The position numbers were made by a program, and so were the translations under genes. The notes beneath the pieces are model-generated. The model was given only the letters and a program-made list of their open reading frames with translations. It ran no database searches and had not been told where the DNA came from. Positions 1-11,670 of a DNA stretch of 64,000 bases are shown here, in pieces. This stretch comes from Corythucha ciliata (taxonomy: Eukaryota; Arthropoda; Insecta; Hemiptera; Tingidae), in NCBI GenBank assembly GCA_038030265.1, contig CM075940.1, forward strand, positions 17,683,604 through 17,747,603, in the 5' to 3' direction. Within the stretch, counting starts at the first letter, position 1. Every line of letters begins with the position of its first letter.

Positions 1-1030
1 ATGCCTCGACCAATCACACACCCAGTCACGGCGTTCTTGCCTTCTTAATATGTACCAGGCGGGAATACGGTAGTGGGGCTGTGACGTCAAGAGGCCGACA
101 CGCCCACTTCTCGCTCTCCTCACTTACTGAACTTTACATACAGAGCTGATAGGCGTCCGGGCGTACCACACCGGCTTTATGATATTTGAAGCCTGCGTTT
201 CCTAAGCCTTCTTTAGATTGCCGAGTGACATCATCATTTCATCATGTTCATTTTCATAATAATTGCTAGCAATCAATTGCCCGTATTGCACTCGTTAATC
301 ATTGTAGCTCAGTGAGAGACATCCTCCGTTCGGTCGGGGTGATTATTGTGTTCAACGATAATTCGGATAACAATAAATATCCAAGGTTGTTAAAGGGGTG
401 GGAAGGGGGTCCTTCCTCTTCGTATCAGTTGCCCGAATGTCGTGAATTTAATTATAACAACGAAAAACGACAGAGAATTATTATGAATATAAACTGAATG
501 AGAAGCAAGGCCTCTTGACACGAGGAACGTGTTGTGCGGAAAGGTCTTCCCGCCTGGTATAAAGAACGCCGTGACCCAGTCCATTCGGACCTTTGGTGCC
601 CACTTCCCTTCACCACCTCTTTCTAGCTTTTCAGATCCTGTCTTGGTTGCCCACGTGCTCATGGACTACCCGCGCCACACTTTTCCCACTCCATCCCGCT
701 AGCCTGGAAAACCAAAGGCAAAGTTACCGCAAACTGACGAGGCAGAGCGCAACCACCAGCTTTGTCATGTTTTAGTTGCTAGCCTATAATCGCCCCTTCC
801 CCCTCCCTAAAACACCTGGAACAAAAAGCTAAATCTTACCTCATTAAATGATTATCCTCTTTACTGAAAGACTCTTCTATGATTTTCTCTTCTCCGTTCA
901 ACTCACCGTCAGTCGCAGCAACCAACGGTTCCATTTCACTGTTGCCTTTAAAAATAAAAAAATGGGAGGGGAGGGGGGATTAGCGGGCGCTTTTTAACAT
1001 TTAAAGTATGCACCATGGTATCTTATTCAC
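1..1030. repeat. Left edge; inverted repeat pair, no gene recognised
   Basis: Positions 21-67 and 547-580 are an inverted pair. Both contain 'gtcacggcgttctt' followed, after an insertion in the left copy, by 'taccaggcggga'. The roughly 560-bp segment they bound may be a decayed foldback element. The missing downstream exons of the MDM1-like gene should lie here or beyond the left edge, but I could not find one with matching phase. Only short chance open frames are seen. Confidence 0.35.
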
Positions 1031-1194
1031 CCTCTTGATTCAAGGCGCGCTGTTTCTTGTGTACAGGAGCCACGCCCGACTGCGGCTTAATGGCTCCCAT
1101 GCTCAAAGATTTTCTCGGTAGACTCGAATTGCTACTGTCCTCCTCCTTCCATTTATTCCCACGGGGCCAGGCGAACTGTAGCCTGTACTCGGTG
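1031..1194 (-). CDS. MDM1: MDM1-like exon 5, second TEYxxxFxWP repeat
   Basis: The exon encodes TEYRLQFAWPRGNKWKEED and then a serine-rich and basic tail. The open frame extends to 1262, where 'tttccag' is a good acceptor, but its phase does not fit exon 4. An acceptor next to 1194 does fit. The donor is GTGAAT at 1030-1025. Confidence 0.55.
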
Positions 1195-4100
1195 CTAATT
1201 CGATTAATCGCGTTCTTGAGGCCATTTGTGCGGCAGTTTTCCATTGGAAAGTTGGTGATAACCTGGAAATTAAAACATTGGTGATAGGCGGGTCGGAGGG
1301 GTGGCATGGGGAATTCGGTAGGTATACAATGACATAACCCCACCCCACCATCATCCACTGAACCAAAATGAAACTGTTGAGTCTTGGCCTCAGAGGCCTA
1401 AACAATTGTCGCACATGAAATTCCTTTTCAATGGGATATAAACAAATCGAATTCTATTGCTTTGTGCACATTTCAAAACTGATTTTTTTGTCTAATCTTA
1501 AAAATTGGCAACTTAACGTGAGACCCCCCCCCCCCCACATCCACAATCACCATAATTCTATTATGAAAAGACTTAGCAAAAGGCATGCAACTTTTTACTG
1601 AGATGCACGGACTTTCGGAAATAGAACGGGTTCAACTCTTTACGACATGCACGAAGAATTTTGTTTGTCAATGTCAAAACTCGCTATAAGACCTGGAAAC
1701 AAAAGCAAAGCAATTTGAAAGAACGAAGGAAAACTGTCATGCCCTGATTCGCATTGTTTGTAAATTTCCCTCATCTTACCCTGGGGGGGGGGGGAGGCTT
1801 GAATGAACCATAGGTGAAAAAATAAGAATAAAGAAATGATAGGTAATGAAACGAATTAATTACTGTTTTATTAACTAGGTGTTTTTTTAACTAAATCTAT
1901 TGCCGAAGCCTAAAGTTTAGAAGCAATATTGAGGTAAAAATAAAAAAGAAACCGAAAAGAACAAACACACACAAAAAAAAAAAAATAAATAAATAAATAA
2001 ATAAATAAAAAATAACCAAGTTCCAGAAAGTTGAGGATTTTTAGTTCGTTTAAGCGGAAAAATGGCGTACCAGTTGCTGCGCAGATGGATCTGAGTCGCT
2101 CCTGAGAACTCGCTGGTGGTATGGCGAGGCTTGGTCCGGAGGTCCTTCGGACTTGCTTCTTCGACAGCTTCCATCGGCGATATCTCGACCTGCGCACTGT
2201 TACTAGCCCCGATCACCAAACAACGACAACAATTCTTTACACAGGCTCATGCAAAAAAAAAAAAGTTAAAAGTTTTCAACTATTTGCGAAGAGAGTTTTG
2301 GGGTGATGGAAACGCTGAGTGACTTTTTTTTTTTTAATATACAGGGTAGTCGGTTTTGAGTAGCAAAAAAAAAAGTGGGTGATAGTACACCGAAAATGGG
2401 ATAAAAAAGTCCTATTCCTACAGCGCCCTATCTCTTTTATTTTTTGAGTAATGATTTTTTTTTTTAGCGATTTTAAGGAACATAGGCTTTTCCCCCGAAA
2501 AACTGTCATTTCTCAGCTTGTACTACACTTTTTTTCAAAAGTGATGACAGTTTAGAAATCTACGGAAAATTGCCTATGGATTCCAAGCCAAATGAATCTT
2601 CAGACACGTCAAAACCGCCGAGAACGCTTTATTACGCTGATTCGAGAAAACGAGAATTTTCAATTTAAGAAAAAAATGACTTAGGACTTTTTTATCCCAT
2701 TTTCGGAGTACTATCTCCGAATTTTGTTTTGCTACTCAAAACCGACCACCCTAAAGGAGAGTTCCCCGAATCTCAGATTTTGATTCCAATTTTTTCCGTG
2801 ATAGTAGGGTAGGGGGTGGGGTTCAGTGGGGTAAACGTGAACACCCCATGTTCACGTTTTTGGGGGGAAACCTCAAAAAAAGACGGATTTTTGTCCGGGC
2901 CTCATGAGGGAGCGTTGGTCCACAAACTCTCATCAGTTATCACCAAAAAAATTGGGATCAAAATCTGCGAGTTCACACTCGGGGACCTCTTCCTTTAGAA
3001 CTAAATGGAATGTGACCCGATGCGTTTCTGTTTTCTTTCTAGCCGGACGAGTAATTTTATTCTCCGTGATTCTACGAGGTGTGAATTAGCCATTCGATGC
3101 ATCAAAATAAATTTTGCTCGTGATCAGTGGAATACCATCGTTACGACATAGAAAAAAAAAAAAATAAATAAATAACACAGAGAAGAGGGGAAAATGTCCT
3201 GAAATGAACCTCAATATTGCTTCCAAAATGCCTCCAGTAAAAATCTTCAAAAATCTAGGCTAGACCTCCGGAACTACCTACACCCATCACTTACCTCAAA
3301 CAACACTGAACCTATTTATTCGTTTTTTCCCCCTAAACAAACTTAAATTTTGAAGGAGTAAATTTAAATTCGTAGACAAAAATCCCGCAATCAACGTAAC
3401 TAGCATGAATTACAAGACACCTCGATGGTAAACTACGAATGATTTGTCAAAAAATTATTGTGAATTGAACGATAATAATTACCCTTGCACGATCCAAAGA
3501 AGTAGACGTGTGGTAGTTGTCTTTTTCGCTCTTCGTCGAAATGAATTCGTTTGTTCGATACGCTAAAGATGGATTTTTTTTCCTCCTGGGCATTGCGGGC
3601 TCGATGACTCCTATTAGCGGGAAAAACGACAAAAAAAAAAAACTGATATTCTTACTTAACAGTTTAATCAATTTAATGGTGGTAGGGGGGGAGGGGGTCA
3701 GAGAGTAAAACTGACGAAACTTGGCACTGGCTCGTCATGATAAGTCGAGAAAATTCGAGAAAAATGCCCTTAAAATATTTAATTCGGGGCGTGAGAGACA
3801 TATCACGTGCGCGACCAATAAATAAGTTGAGATCAGCTTTAGTGTCTACTTCTGAGTTAGTTTTTATGGGGGGCGGGATGAGGCGTAAGGATTTTCTATG
3901 TACTTGATGGGAACGGCGTTAAATTGGCCCCTTCCAGTCGAGAGGGTTGAATAAATAAAATGGCACAATTAGTATGTCATTTTAAAGCACACAAAATTAA
4001 TAAATATTAAGATTTGATGGGAAGATATAAAATACATTATAATTCCTACCTTGCATTGCAGAAGTATTATCTATATATTTAGTTTCTTCCTCTTCTTTAT

Positions 4101-7100
4101 TACCTGGGAAATATCGTTAATGATTAGAACTCTACGAAGGTTTTTGATGGAAACAATTAATTAAAAAGGTATTTAACTCTAATAGCCTTAAATTAATCAT
4201 CGTCTAGAAAACTCCTTCAATTAACAACAAATCGTTTAGTTCATACACCTCCCAAGCACCCAGCTATTTTGTACGAGTCATCTAACTAACATAGTCAATC
4301 TAATTGAGTTTGTTGTTCTTAGTACACTAGCCCTCTTCCGATTTTCCATTTACCACCACCCATTCCCGACTTGAAAGAAAATTCGATCCAGTTCGGTTCC
4401 AGCTTGAACTGGTTGTTATGTAAATCAGCCTACTTCTATAAGGGTTGATAAAGGAGGTGAACGGTGTGTGTGGAGGAGGGACAGGAAAGGGAATCCAACC
4501 CTTTTGTTCTACGGTGGACGCGTTAAGAAACGGTTTCAGGGAGAGTTTTTGAATTTTCCTTCACGATTTTTCAAGAGTTCATTGGTTGTGGGCGTACAAC
4601 TTGATCAATTCATGGTGGTTGAGAGGGGAGGGGGAGTTTGAACTGGACGCGGGCGAGAGTTAATTTTGAATGCGAAGGAATTTATCGATTCGAGATTCCT
4701 CAGGTTACAAACGAAAGTATGAATAATCAAAACCCCTAAAATAATGTGAAAACCCTTTCATTTATAGGGCCTTTGGGATTCATGCAAGGAAGGGTACCAG
4801 CGATGTGAGATTGGACTCGGAAGACTTCAAACAGCTGGTACGTCAATACGACTATGATAAAAGACGTTACATTTATTTACGTGACGTATATAGTTGTGGG
4901 GGACGGGGGGGGGGGGTGATTTTACGTGGCTAAAAGCCCCTACACACGTTCCTGTCCTAGCTTCCTATCCTTACGAAAAAAAGTAAGGAAAGGACGATCG
5001 GAACGTGTGTAGCACGTTACGAAGCAAAAACGGCAGGAGGTCCTAAGTAAGTAGGAAGGCAGGAAGGTCTCGACCGTCTGTGCTATACACGTTCCGATCG
5101 TCCTTTCCTTATTTTTTTTTTCGTAAGGACTAAGGATAGGAAGCTGGGACAGGAACGTGTGTAGGGGTCTGAACTCCCCACCCCACCACGCTGGAAACAG
5201 GATAGGAGCGTGTGTAGAGCAATCGGACGGTTCTTCATGGTTCTTCCTAACAAAGCATCGTTTTGTAGGTGGAATCATAGTAATTTCGCCGCTGAAACTA
5301 AACTGGCTTGTCAACGCAGAAATCATTCAATCTAGTAGGAGAACTCAATCTCCTTGAAAAACAAAAAAGTTCCCCAAAAATCTCCAATTATTGGTTACCG
5401 CTATGGCAAATTAGGACACCCCCCCCCCCCAACACTCGAATTCTAGGGAACTACTGCCCCAAAAAACAGGTTGTAACAATGGACCTGTAACAACACCCTG
5501 AACTTTCTTTTTTTGACCATTTTTACTTGAAACAACATAATAATTATAATGTTTCGATCAGAGCCGAGCGCGATTTTTGAGTCCTTGGGCAATGGCCAAT
5601 TGCGAAATGCAGCCGGTCTCGGCCTGAACGCACCTTGGTCAGCCCCCCCCCCCCACCAACGTCATCGAGAGGAGAATCCCCTCAACGGGTCGTCTGATCG
5701 AAAATCCGTTTCTTTTTTGAGATTTTTGTGTCGTTCGACCCTAAGGTACGCAGTTTCGTACAATTTTACATTTAGGTCTTTTGTTCCGGCCCAAATGTGA
5801 TGCACGTGAACCTGACCCGATCCATAACGCAAAAAACGACGAAAACATTCCCATTCGTTTGTTTAGCCAACATTTTCGTTTGTTTAGAATTTCGAAAAAA
5901 CATAGATAGGTGCGGCGAGCGCACGCTCCCCGATCCATGAACAAAATAATTGTTTATTCAGCGGCATATCGCTTACGATTGTTTAGCCACATTTTTCGTT
6001 TGTTTAGCATTTCTATATTTTTTTGAAAAAAAAAAGAAAAAAAAACATTGTTGATGGTTTGGCCAAGTTTACGTAATCCGGTCCATGTGGACGAAATCGT
6101 TTGTTTAGTGGCATATCTCAACGTAAAATCGTTCGTTTACGTTTGTTTGTTTTTCATAGTACTTGAATAGCTGAAAAACGAAAATTTCGGCCAAAAAAAC
6201 GTAAAAAAACTATTTTAAAGCGGCCCATACACGTACAATAAATATTGCGCAATATCGGGGTTGTACAACCAAATTGAACGTGTATGGGTAGTATTGATAG
6301 GTTGCACAATAAATTGTGCAAACAATTTTTTATTTGAAAATAGAAAAATCAAGTAAAAATCCAAATAACGTAAACACACGTTACCAAACAATGTTAAGAC
6401 AATAAATAGACCTGCACAAACGATTTCGTACATGGATCGGGTTGCGAGAAGTTGGCCGTACCCACCTATTTTTTTTTTAAACTGTGTTTCGAAATGCTAA
6501 ACTAACGAAAATTTTGGCTAAACAAACGAATGAGACCATTTTCGTAGTTTTTTGTGTTATGGGTCGGGTTAGGTTCACGTGCATCCAAATGAGAGTTTCG
6601 CGTTGACGTTGGTTTCAGCAACCACAGCAGCCTACAGCGGCGTGCTCGGGCCGAGCCTCTCAACCACCAGAGACCAAGAGCTCTCTTGAGCTGTCATTTT
6701 TGCTTCACCTCTCACTCTCGAAACCGTCAGTTTAAATCTCGAAAATATCACTTTTCGATCACCGAAACCTAAACGAAAAGAAACAATTTCGTGGATTTGG
6801 CTCATTCAAAAACATCGCAGTGCTGACCCCAGGCACATCGATCAACTTCGACGTCATTGTCGGACACCTCTCCGCCCACCCTTCACCACACTCAACTCGC
6901 TCACGGCGTGCGAACACGCGAAATTGGTTTACTGAAGAGCCAAAGCCGCAAAATAGGTTTTCAATGATTTAGCACTGCGAAATTGCTTCGTTGAAGAAAC
7001 AAACCAGAAAAATTATGAAAGACCTCAACAGTTTTTACTTTAAAAGGTGTTTTTGTAGAACCAAGCTCGCAAAATCGTTTGTTTTAGTGGCTAAACAGAA

Positions 7101-8976
7101 CACCGTGAAATTGGGGTTTTAAATAGCCAAACCCGCAAAATTGGGCTATGAAAGAGATTAACACTCGAAATTCGTTTTGTCACCAAAAAACCCCGGCGAG
7201 ATTAGTTTTTTTTTGTGAGACGACCCCCAAATTTTGTTTTCCAAGAGCCAAACCCGCAAAATTAGATGATTTAAATAGCCTAAATCACTGTTTAGCTCGT
7301 CCAGAAAAACGCGCGGTTTAGCCCACTCTCCGTATACTCACCTACTAAAAAAAAGAGGGGGGGGGGGAGACCACCGACCGGGGCATCAAAATGTCACGCT
7401 ACGCCTTGCATGGTCATGCCCCCCTTTTTTTCATGCTATCCCTAGAGTTGAGGTGACCTATTCAGGGTGTGGCTTGTCAATTGTTTGTCTTAGGGTTAGT
7501 TCGACATTTTCGTTGTCCGAAAACTTGTTTTCTAAAACTAGAAAGACGCGGACGGAGGACGGACCGATTTTTTAATGCCGGGTTGGGGTCAAAGCCCGGT
7601 CCTTTGCAGGTAGCAATTTTGAGCTTTACTTTGCTCCAGAATAAGAGCGTGGCGGTGTTTGGGTACATGTACCCCCCCCCCTAGCATTAAAGCGACATTA
7701 GATCTGCACCTTTGGGGGCGCCATTGGTTGACCCATGCGATGGTGTCCCATTTCCGGGCATTGACCGGACATGGTCGGCTAAACGACCTCACTCCGGCTT
7801 TTTGTTCAGTTTTATAAATCAAAAAAATGTTGCGAAAATGGCCTGCACAGCAGTTATTAGTGGGAGTGGTCTATTGGCTAATTTAAATCCGAATATTAAT
7901 GTTTCTCATCTGGATGGGGGGAGGATAGTCTGGTTGGTAATAGACATGGAACAGAGAGAGAGGAGGGAGGGGGGTGTATTGAGTGATCTTTCCTGATAGC
8001 AGCCAAGGAAAATGGAGGTTACATCATTAGTTGTTAGTGAGGAAGGGGCTCAAACTATCGGTTCAACACGAAAATGGGTCCAAGACATTACTTTGAAGCT
8101 TAACACAATGCAGGGGGACAGTCCAGTTGTTCAGATTAAAAAAAAAAAAACTCACAGTTCTATTGATTTTTTTTCTTTTGTAACTTCCCTCACCAACCCA
8201 AGCAGCAAATGAAATAGTTCCACCGATAACTAATAAAGTGAACGCTTTTTTAAGGGTTGTTTTGACCAAAAAATAATAAAATCCCTCACCAGAAACTGGC
8301 TGAGGCGGATGACGTACAACTTCTTGTCGAGGTCCGGTGTACTCATGCCATTTATAAGTGCTGCGGTATTCCGAATGCAACTATAAACGATATGAAACAA
8401 AACACCAATTACTGACACGAAGAAATGACTTTTTTTTTTAAAACATGAAACAAGTCGATTGGAGTTAAATTATTTCTAAAATTCTAATGATCCTACTAAA
8501 AGGAAGAAGAAAAAAAAAACCCTAAAATATCTAATTCCCATAAAGACAATTCGATTTACCGGAAGTGCAATTAACTAGTTAAGCCTGTTGACTCTGTTGT
8601 TAGTGGCAAAAGCAATACACCTAAATTTAAAGTACAAAAGTGCGAAAATGCTAAGTCGTCAGCTGTTCTCCTCAGGATGAAACAGCGTAAAAGAGTCAAA
8701 GAAAGCTTCAGCGAAAGATTTCATTTTTAAATGTATTGCTTAAAAAGTGGAAAGAAGAGAAAAATTGACGTTTTTCTCAACAGGTTGTAGTTGGGGGGGG
8801 GGGAGTAATTTTAAATGAAGCATACAAAATAGTTATTAGAATTATTCAAAAGAGCCTGATGAACATTTACGAAATCCCACTACCCCGGGTCCTGGCGAAG
8901 TCAAAGTAAATGAGATAGTCTAAAAAATGACTACTTGTCCAAAGCGAAATCTCTTGCTCACCTTGTCTACAGGCAT
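1031..8976 (-). CDS. MDM1: MDM1-like microtubule/centriole protein, 3' end not seen
   Basis: Exons in reading order are 8976-8962 (MPVDK), 8380-8290, 3610-3483, 2189-2071 and about 1194-1031. Vertebrate MDM1 also starts MPV, followed by an EYxxxFxW repeat. Here exon 2 has SEYRSTYKW and exon 5 has TEYRLQFAWP, which are the family's repeated motif. Exon 3 carries RRKK and SLAYRTNEF. Junctions 1-2 (phase 0), 2-3 (phase 1) and 3-4 (phase 0) match exactly, with GTGAGC, GTGAGG and GTAATT donors. MDM1 binds microtubules and restrains centriole duplication in vertebrates; the same role here is inferred. Exons 1-3 are secure. Exons 4 and 5 are less certain: exon 5 is in phase only with an acceptor at 1195-1196, while a better-looking acceptor at 1263-1264 would need a missing exon. 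The last donor (1029-1030) leads off towards exons not found. Confidence 0.68.
2071..2189 (-). CDS. MDM1: MDM1-like exon 4, tentative
   Basis: This is a 119-nt open segment between acceptor 'gtgcgcag' and donor GTACGCC. It encodes an acidic then basic stretch including SPMEAVEEASPKDLRTKPR. Phase 0 entry matches exon 3. The acceptor has a weak pyrimidine tract and no family motif is visible, so the call rests on phase and position only. Confidence 0.4.
2342..2753. mobile_element. Mariner-type MITE with ~75-bp inverted repeats
   Basis: The left end (2342-2420) contains 'gtcggttttgagtagcaaaa' and 'tgggataaaaaagtcct'. The right end (2676-2752) is its reverse complement with few changes. The left terminus reads TA-CAGGG, as in many Tc1/mariner elements; the right terminus has lost the matching TA. 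The roughly 260-bp centre has no coding capacity. It lies in the intron between MDM1 exons 3 and 4, or near exon 4. Confidence 0.75.
3080..4767. other. MDM1 intron sequence without further genes
   Basis: Apart from MDM1 exon 3 (minus strand), this AT-rich stretch shows only short chance open frames, A/T homopolymers and one G-run near 3686. No repeat copy shared with the rest of the window was noticed. Confidence 0.5.
3483..3610 (-). CDS. MDM1: MDM1-like exon 3, basic RRKK segment
   Basis: This is a 128-nt exon with acceptor 'gctaatag' and donor GTAATT. It encodes IEPAMPRRKKNPSLAYRTNE followed by a Ser/Thr-rich tail. It enters in phase 1 and leaves in phase 0. It is 4.7 kb from exon 2, and the long intron between holds two foldback elements and a tandem array. 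Confidence 0.65.
4768..4837 (+). CDS. Orphan candidate exon, unrecognised
   Basis: Acceptor 'catttatag' and donor GTACGTC bound 70 nt. One spare base is followed by 23 codons reading AFGIHARKGTSDVRLDSEDF and then KQL. The composition looks protein-coding and both splice signals are good. It lies on the plus strand inside the large MDM1 intron. No neighbouring exon of the same gene was found, so function and reality are open. Confidence 0.3.
4937..5167. mobile_element. Foldback MITE with nested palindromes
   Basis: The termini are CCCCTACACACGTTCCTGTC at both ends in inverted orientation, with about 80-bp arms. Each arm is itself a palindrome: 'ctacacacgttcc' is answered about 70 bp later by 'ggaacgtgtgtag'. 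A stray end-like sequence, 'aggataggagcgtgtgtag', follows at about 5200. There is no coding capacity. Confidence 0.75.
5799..6595. mobile_element. Large foldback element with ~115-bp inverted ends
   Basis: The left arm (5799-5913) begins GATGCACGTGAACCTGACCC and contains 'attcgtttgtttagcc'. The right arm (about 6437-6595) is its reverse complement at about 85-90% by eye. The interior repeats the 'cgtttgtttag' motif. It also contains a smaller inverted structure near 6221-6345, with CCCATACACGT answered by ACGTGTATGGG. No open frame resembles a transposase. A diverged end fragment is also visible near 20710-20785. Confidence 0.65.
6905..7320. repeat. Family C degenerate tandem array
   Basis: Units of about 30-40 bp are built on 'cccgcaaaattgg' plus a T-rich spacer and 'gagccaaa'. 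They are repeated roughly ten times with heavy divergence. Related arrays occur at 33010-33535, 39165-39335 and 39840-40260. Confidence 0.65.
7321..8289. other. Rest of MDM1 intron 2, no gene seen
   Basis: The stretch contains G/C homopolymers near 7356 and 7672 and short chance open frames. Nothing resembles a known protein. Confidence 0.45.
8290..8380 (-). CDS. MDM1: MDM1-like exon 2, first SEYxxxYxW repeat
   Basis: This is a 91-nt exon between acceptor 'tttatag' and donor GTGAGG. It encodes HSEYRSTYKWHEYTGPRQ and then a proline-rich tail. It enters in phase 0 and leaves in phase 1, and the spare G is completed by GA at the start of exon 3. Confidence 0.72.
8962..8976 (-). CDS. MDM1: MDM1-like exon 1 (start codon)
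   Basis: ATG CCT GTA GAC AAG is followed directly by the donor GTGAGC. It encodes MPVDK and splices in phase 0 to the SEYRSTYKW exon. The start is chosen because family members begin MPV immediately before the first EYxxxFxW repeat. An in-frame upstream ATG exists in the same open stretch, but the MPV start fits better. Confidence 0.7.
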
Positions 8977-10070
8977 TGAAGGGCAAGCCCGGCACAAATT
9001 CCAAAATGTGCCGATCATGAGTGATTTTTGTGTAATTTTGAGGGAGTTAAAATTTATATTATATTGTTATCTTTTTTTAAATATATATGAGAGAGGGTTG
9101 TAAAGAAATTGAAAGATATAAGAGGAGTGAAGCTCGCTCAATGCCTCATGCCTCCAGGTTAGACACTAAGTGTCGCAGACCGCATTGATCGATAAAATTC
9201 TGACCGCCTCCCCCGTCGGTTTGGTTCATTCGTTTGCCCCCTTGTGCCGCCTCCCATCAAGTTGTGTGCCTTCTTAATATCGCGCCTTATAGCAACGACC
9301 ATTCGCGAGGGCTTGAAATTGAATTCTTCGAATCAGTCAAAAAAATATATTTGCTCTCTCGATACGGTCCTATTGGCTATTTTATTTATTTGTTGTTGTG
9401 CAAACGAACAATAAATGAAAAAAATTGGGTTTAGTGGAATTCTGACTAAATCGACTGTTTCAACTGTCACCAAAAATTATAATTTAGGGACTAAGGCATC
9501 TTTACCCCCCACCCCCAACCTGCAACTCCATTAATTTGTTCAATATAAAATATTGCTTCCGTGCAAGGACATTAAATCAATTTTGGACATGTGTGCTTCC
9601 CGGCACTCATGTCCAACAGACATATTTACGTAAAAATCGGCACACGATACAAACACTTCTTACTACATGCAGCCCGTTTCTCACTATGTCAAATAAATTG
9701 TCTACAAATTCGCTATCTCAAGCATTGAACCCCTTCCAAATAAAACGCATTCTACGTACGCACTCTGTTTCTTAATTGGCGTAAGGGGTCGTCCCACGAC
9801 TGAAAAATAAATTCCATTTCAAAACTGCCTGAAAATCACCTTTAGACGCGCACGTTAAAACAGAGAGATTACTACCATCGGAGGCCTAGTCAAAGAAATA
9901 AGAAGAAAAAAAAATGAAGATAAAAACGCCCTTCGGCAAAAGCCTCGAACTGCCCGTCAACGCCCGCCTGCTCTCTTTTAAATTAAGGCCGAAGGGACAT
10001 CCGCGTGCTAATTGTGGGTGTGGTTTTTTTCTGTTGGAAGGCAACACGAGTTAGTGTGTTGAAAAACGTT
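8977..10070. promoter_or_regulatory. Head-to-head intergenic region MDM1 / CIB2
   Basis: The start codons of the minus-strand MDM1-like gene and the plus-strand CIB2 gene face each other across 1.1 kb. The 5' untranslated regions and promoters of both should lie here, possibly shared. I see no convincing TATA box or initiator that would fix a start site. No coding sequence is recognised. Confidence 0.45.
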
Positions 10071-11670
10071 ATGGGAAATAAAATATTCACATTTTCGGAA
10101 GAGCAGCTGGAGGATTATCAGGTGAACTGCCTTCGGAAAAGGGTGAAATGTCGAAATAATGTTATGATTTATTTAAATCAATTCATAAGGACTGCACTTT
10201 CTTCACGAGGAAGGAAATACTTCGGTAAGCCAGCCAAAATTATAATTTCCTCTTCTGCTTTGAAGTAATCACCGGTTAATTGGTGCGGCTGTTTCCGTCG
10301 CAAGATGAGTATAACTATCAGTTGTATGATTTTTGGCATTAAGAAGACCTTTGATGCGGTGTTCACCACACGCATGTTTTATGGCATTGGAAGAAGCCTT
10401 CAGTCAAGCTTTATCTAGGGAAGGGGGGGGGGAGATCAATGAATGAGACGAATCTTGTGGGTGATAGCACTTAGTAGACAAGCCAAAACTCCAAGTGAAA
10501 CACGGTATGTATTAGCGGTGTGCGGTGAAAACCACACACTTGAGAGGATTCTTCACGATTTATTACGGGTGGGGGTATCACACTTCCTGTGATACTTGGC
10601 TCAAATAACTCACGTAGCAGCTTTCTTCAATTGGTGCTTCAATTCTTCAGAGCTGGTGGAAGCAGAGAATGAAAATCAAAGAAAAGAAGAGAGAGAAAAA
10701 AGTTAATCGCAGTGATATTTACCCAGTTCAGCGTCCAAACCACCAATGGGTGGACTTGCAGACATTGACCTCCGCTCCACCCATATTTCGACACAATTTT
10801 ATTGATATTACTCACGAAATGTTCTTCGCACGGTGAAATACACTCGGCTTAACATATTCCCCCGTATTTCACTCTATCAGCGCATCGACCCGCAGAAGCT
10901 TTCACGACCTGAAAATTATATTATGCGAGGGGGGGGGGACTCATGCGATTTTTCGCCAAATCCCTTATCTTATGCAACAAAATCGAACGGATTAATTTCT
11001 AACTATGGCCCATGTTTTTGTTTTTGTTTTAAATTGGAGCGTGCAAAAGAGATTCAGATCTATTGGCGCCGTCATTCCAAAATCAATGCTAAAAGACGAG
11101 GCTTTCACAGTCACCATACCCCGTTCAAGCATTGAAAAGCTACCAGAGCTGAGAGTAAAGTTTCACCCCTCCCCCACCCCCCACCACATTTGAAAGGCTA
11201 TTGTGCGGTATAAACATTTGCATTACAGGAAAATCCATTCCGGAGCAGAATATGCGAAGTTTTTTCCACGGACGGATCGGGAAATCAGACGTTCGAAGAT
11301 TTTCTCGACATGCTCTCGATTTTCAGCGAGCAAGCCACACGGGACATCAAAGTGTTTTACGCTTTTAAAATATACGGTAGCTTAATACGAGTATTGTTAG
11401 GGGCGTAAACAAAGAAAAACTGTCAAAGCCAATATTTTGTTCATTTCGCCAGATTTTGACAGCGACGATCACATAGGTTGCGAGGACATTTGCACGGCTT
11501 TGAGACTGTTGACGGACGGCGAGTTGACGCGCGAGGAAATGGTTCAAGTCTACGAGAAAACAATGGAAGAAGGGGACGTGGATGGCGATGGAAAGCTGTC
11601 GTTCATTGAATTTCATCACGTCATTCTTCGATCTCCCGAATTCATCTCGACGTTTCACATAAGAATATGA
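10071..11670 (+). CDS. CIB2: CIB2-type calcium and integrin-binding EF-hand protein
   Basis: Five exons, 10071-10121, 10190-10224, 11040-11154, 11229-11376 and 11453-11670, join in phase to 188 aa; vertebrate CIB2 has 187. The N-terminus [17 protein letters not shown] has the MGNK myristoylation start. Exon 2 adds [12 protein letters not shown], exon 3 ends EKLPELR, and exon 4 starts ENPF and ends FYAFKIY. Exon 5 holds the two canonical calcium loops, [12 protein letters not shown] and [12 protein letters not shown], and the family C-terminus FLSTFHIRI-like [11 protein letters not shown]-hands 1 and 2 are degenerate, as is usual in the family. CIB2 proteins bind calcium or magnesium at membranes and act in sensory cells (mechanotransduction in vertebrates, photoreceptors in flies); that role here is inferred. 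Exon 2 is only 35 nt, with a weak acceptor tract. A G-run lies in intron 2 near 10931. Confidence 0.93.

Noticed and set aside
6960..7310. CRISPR-like or satellite array
   Set aside because: Units and spacers are both degenerate and the genome is eukaryotic; it is classed as a family C tandem array.
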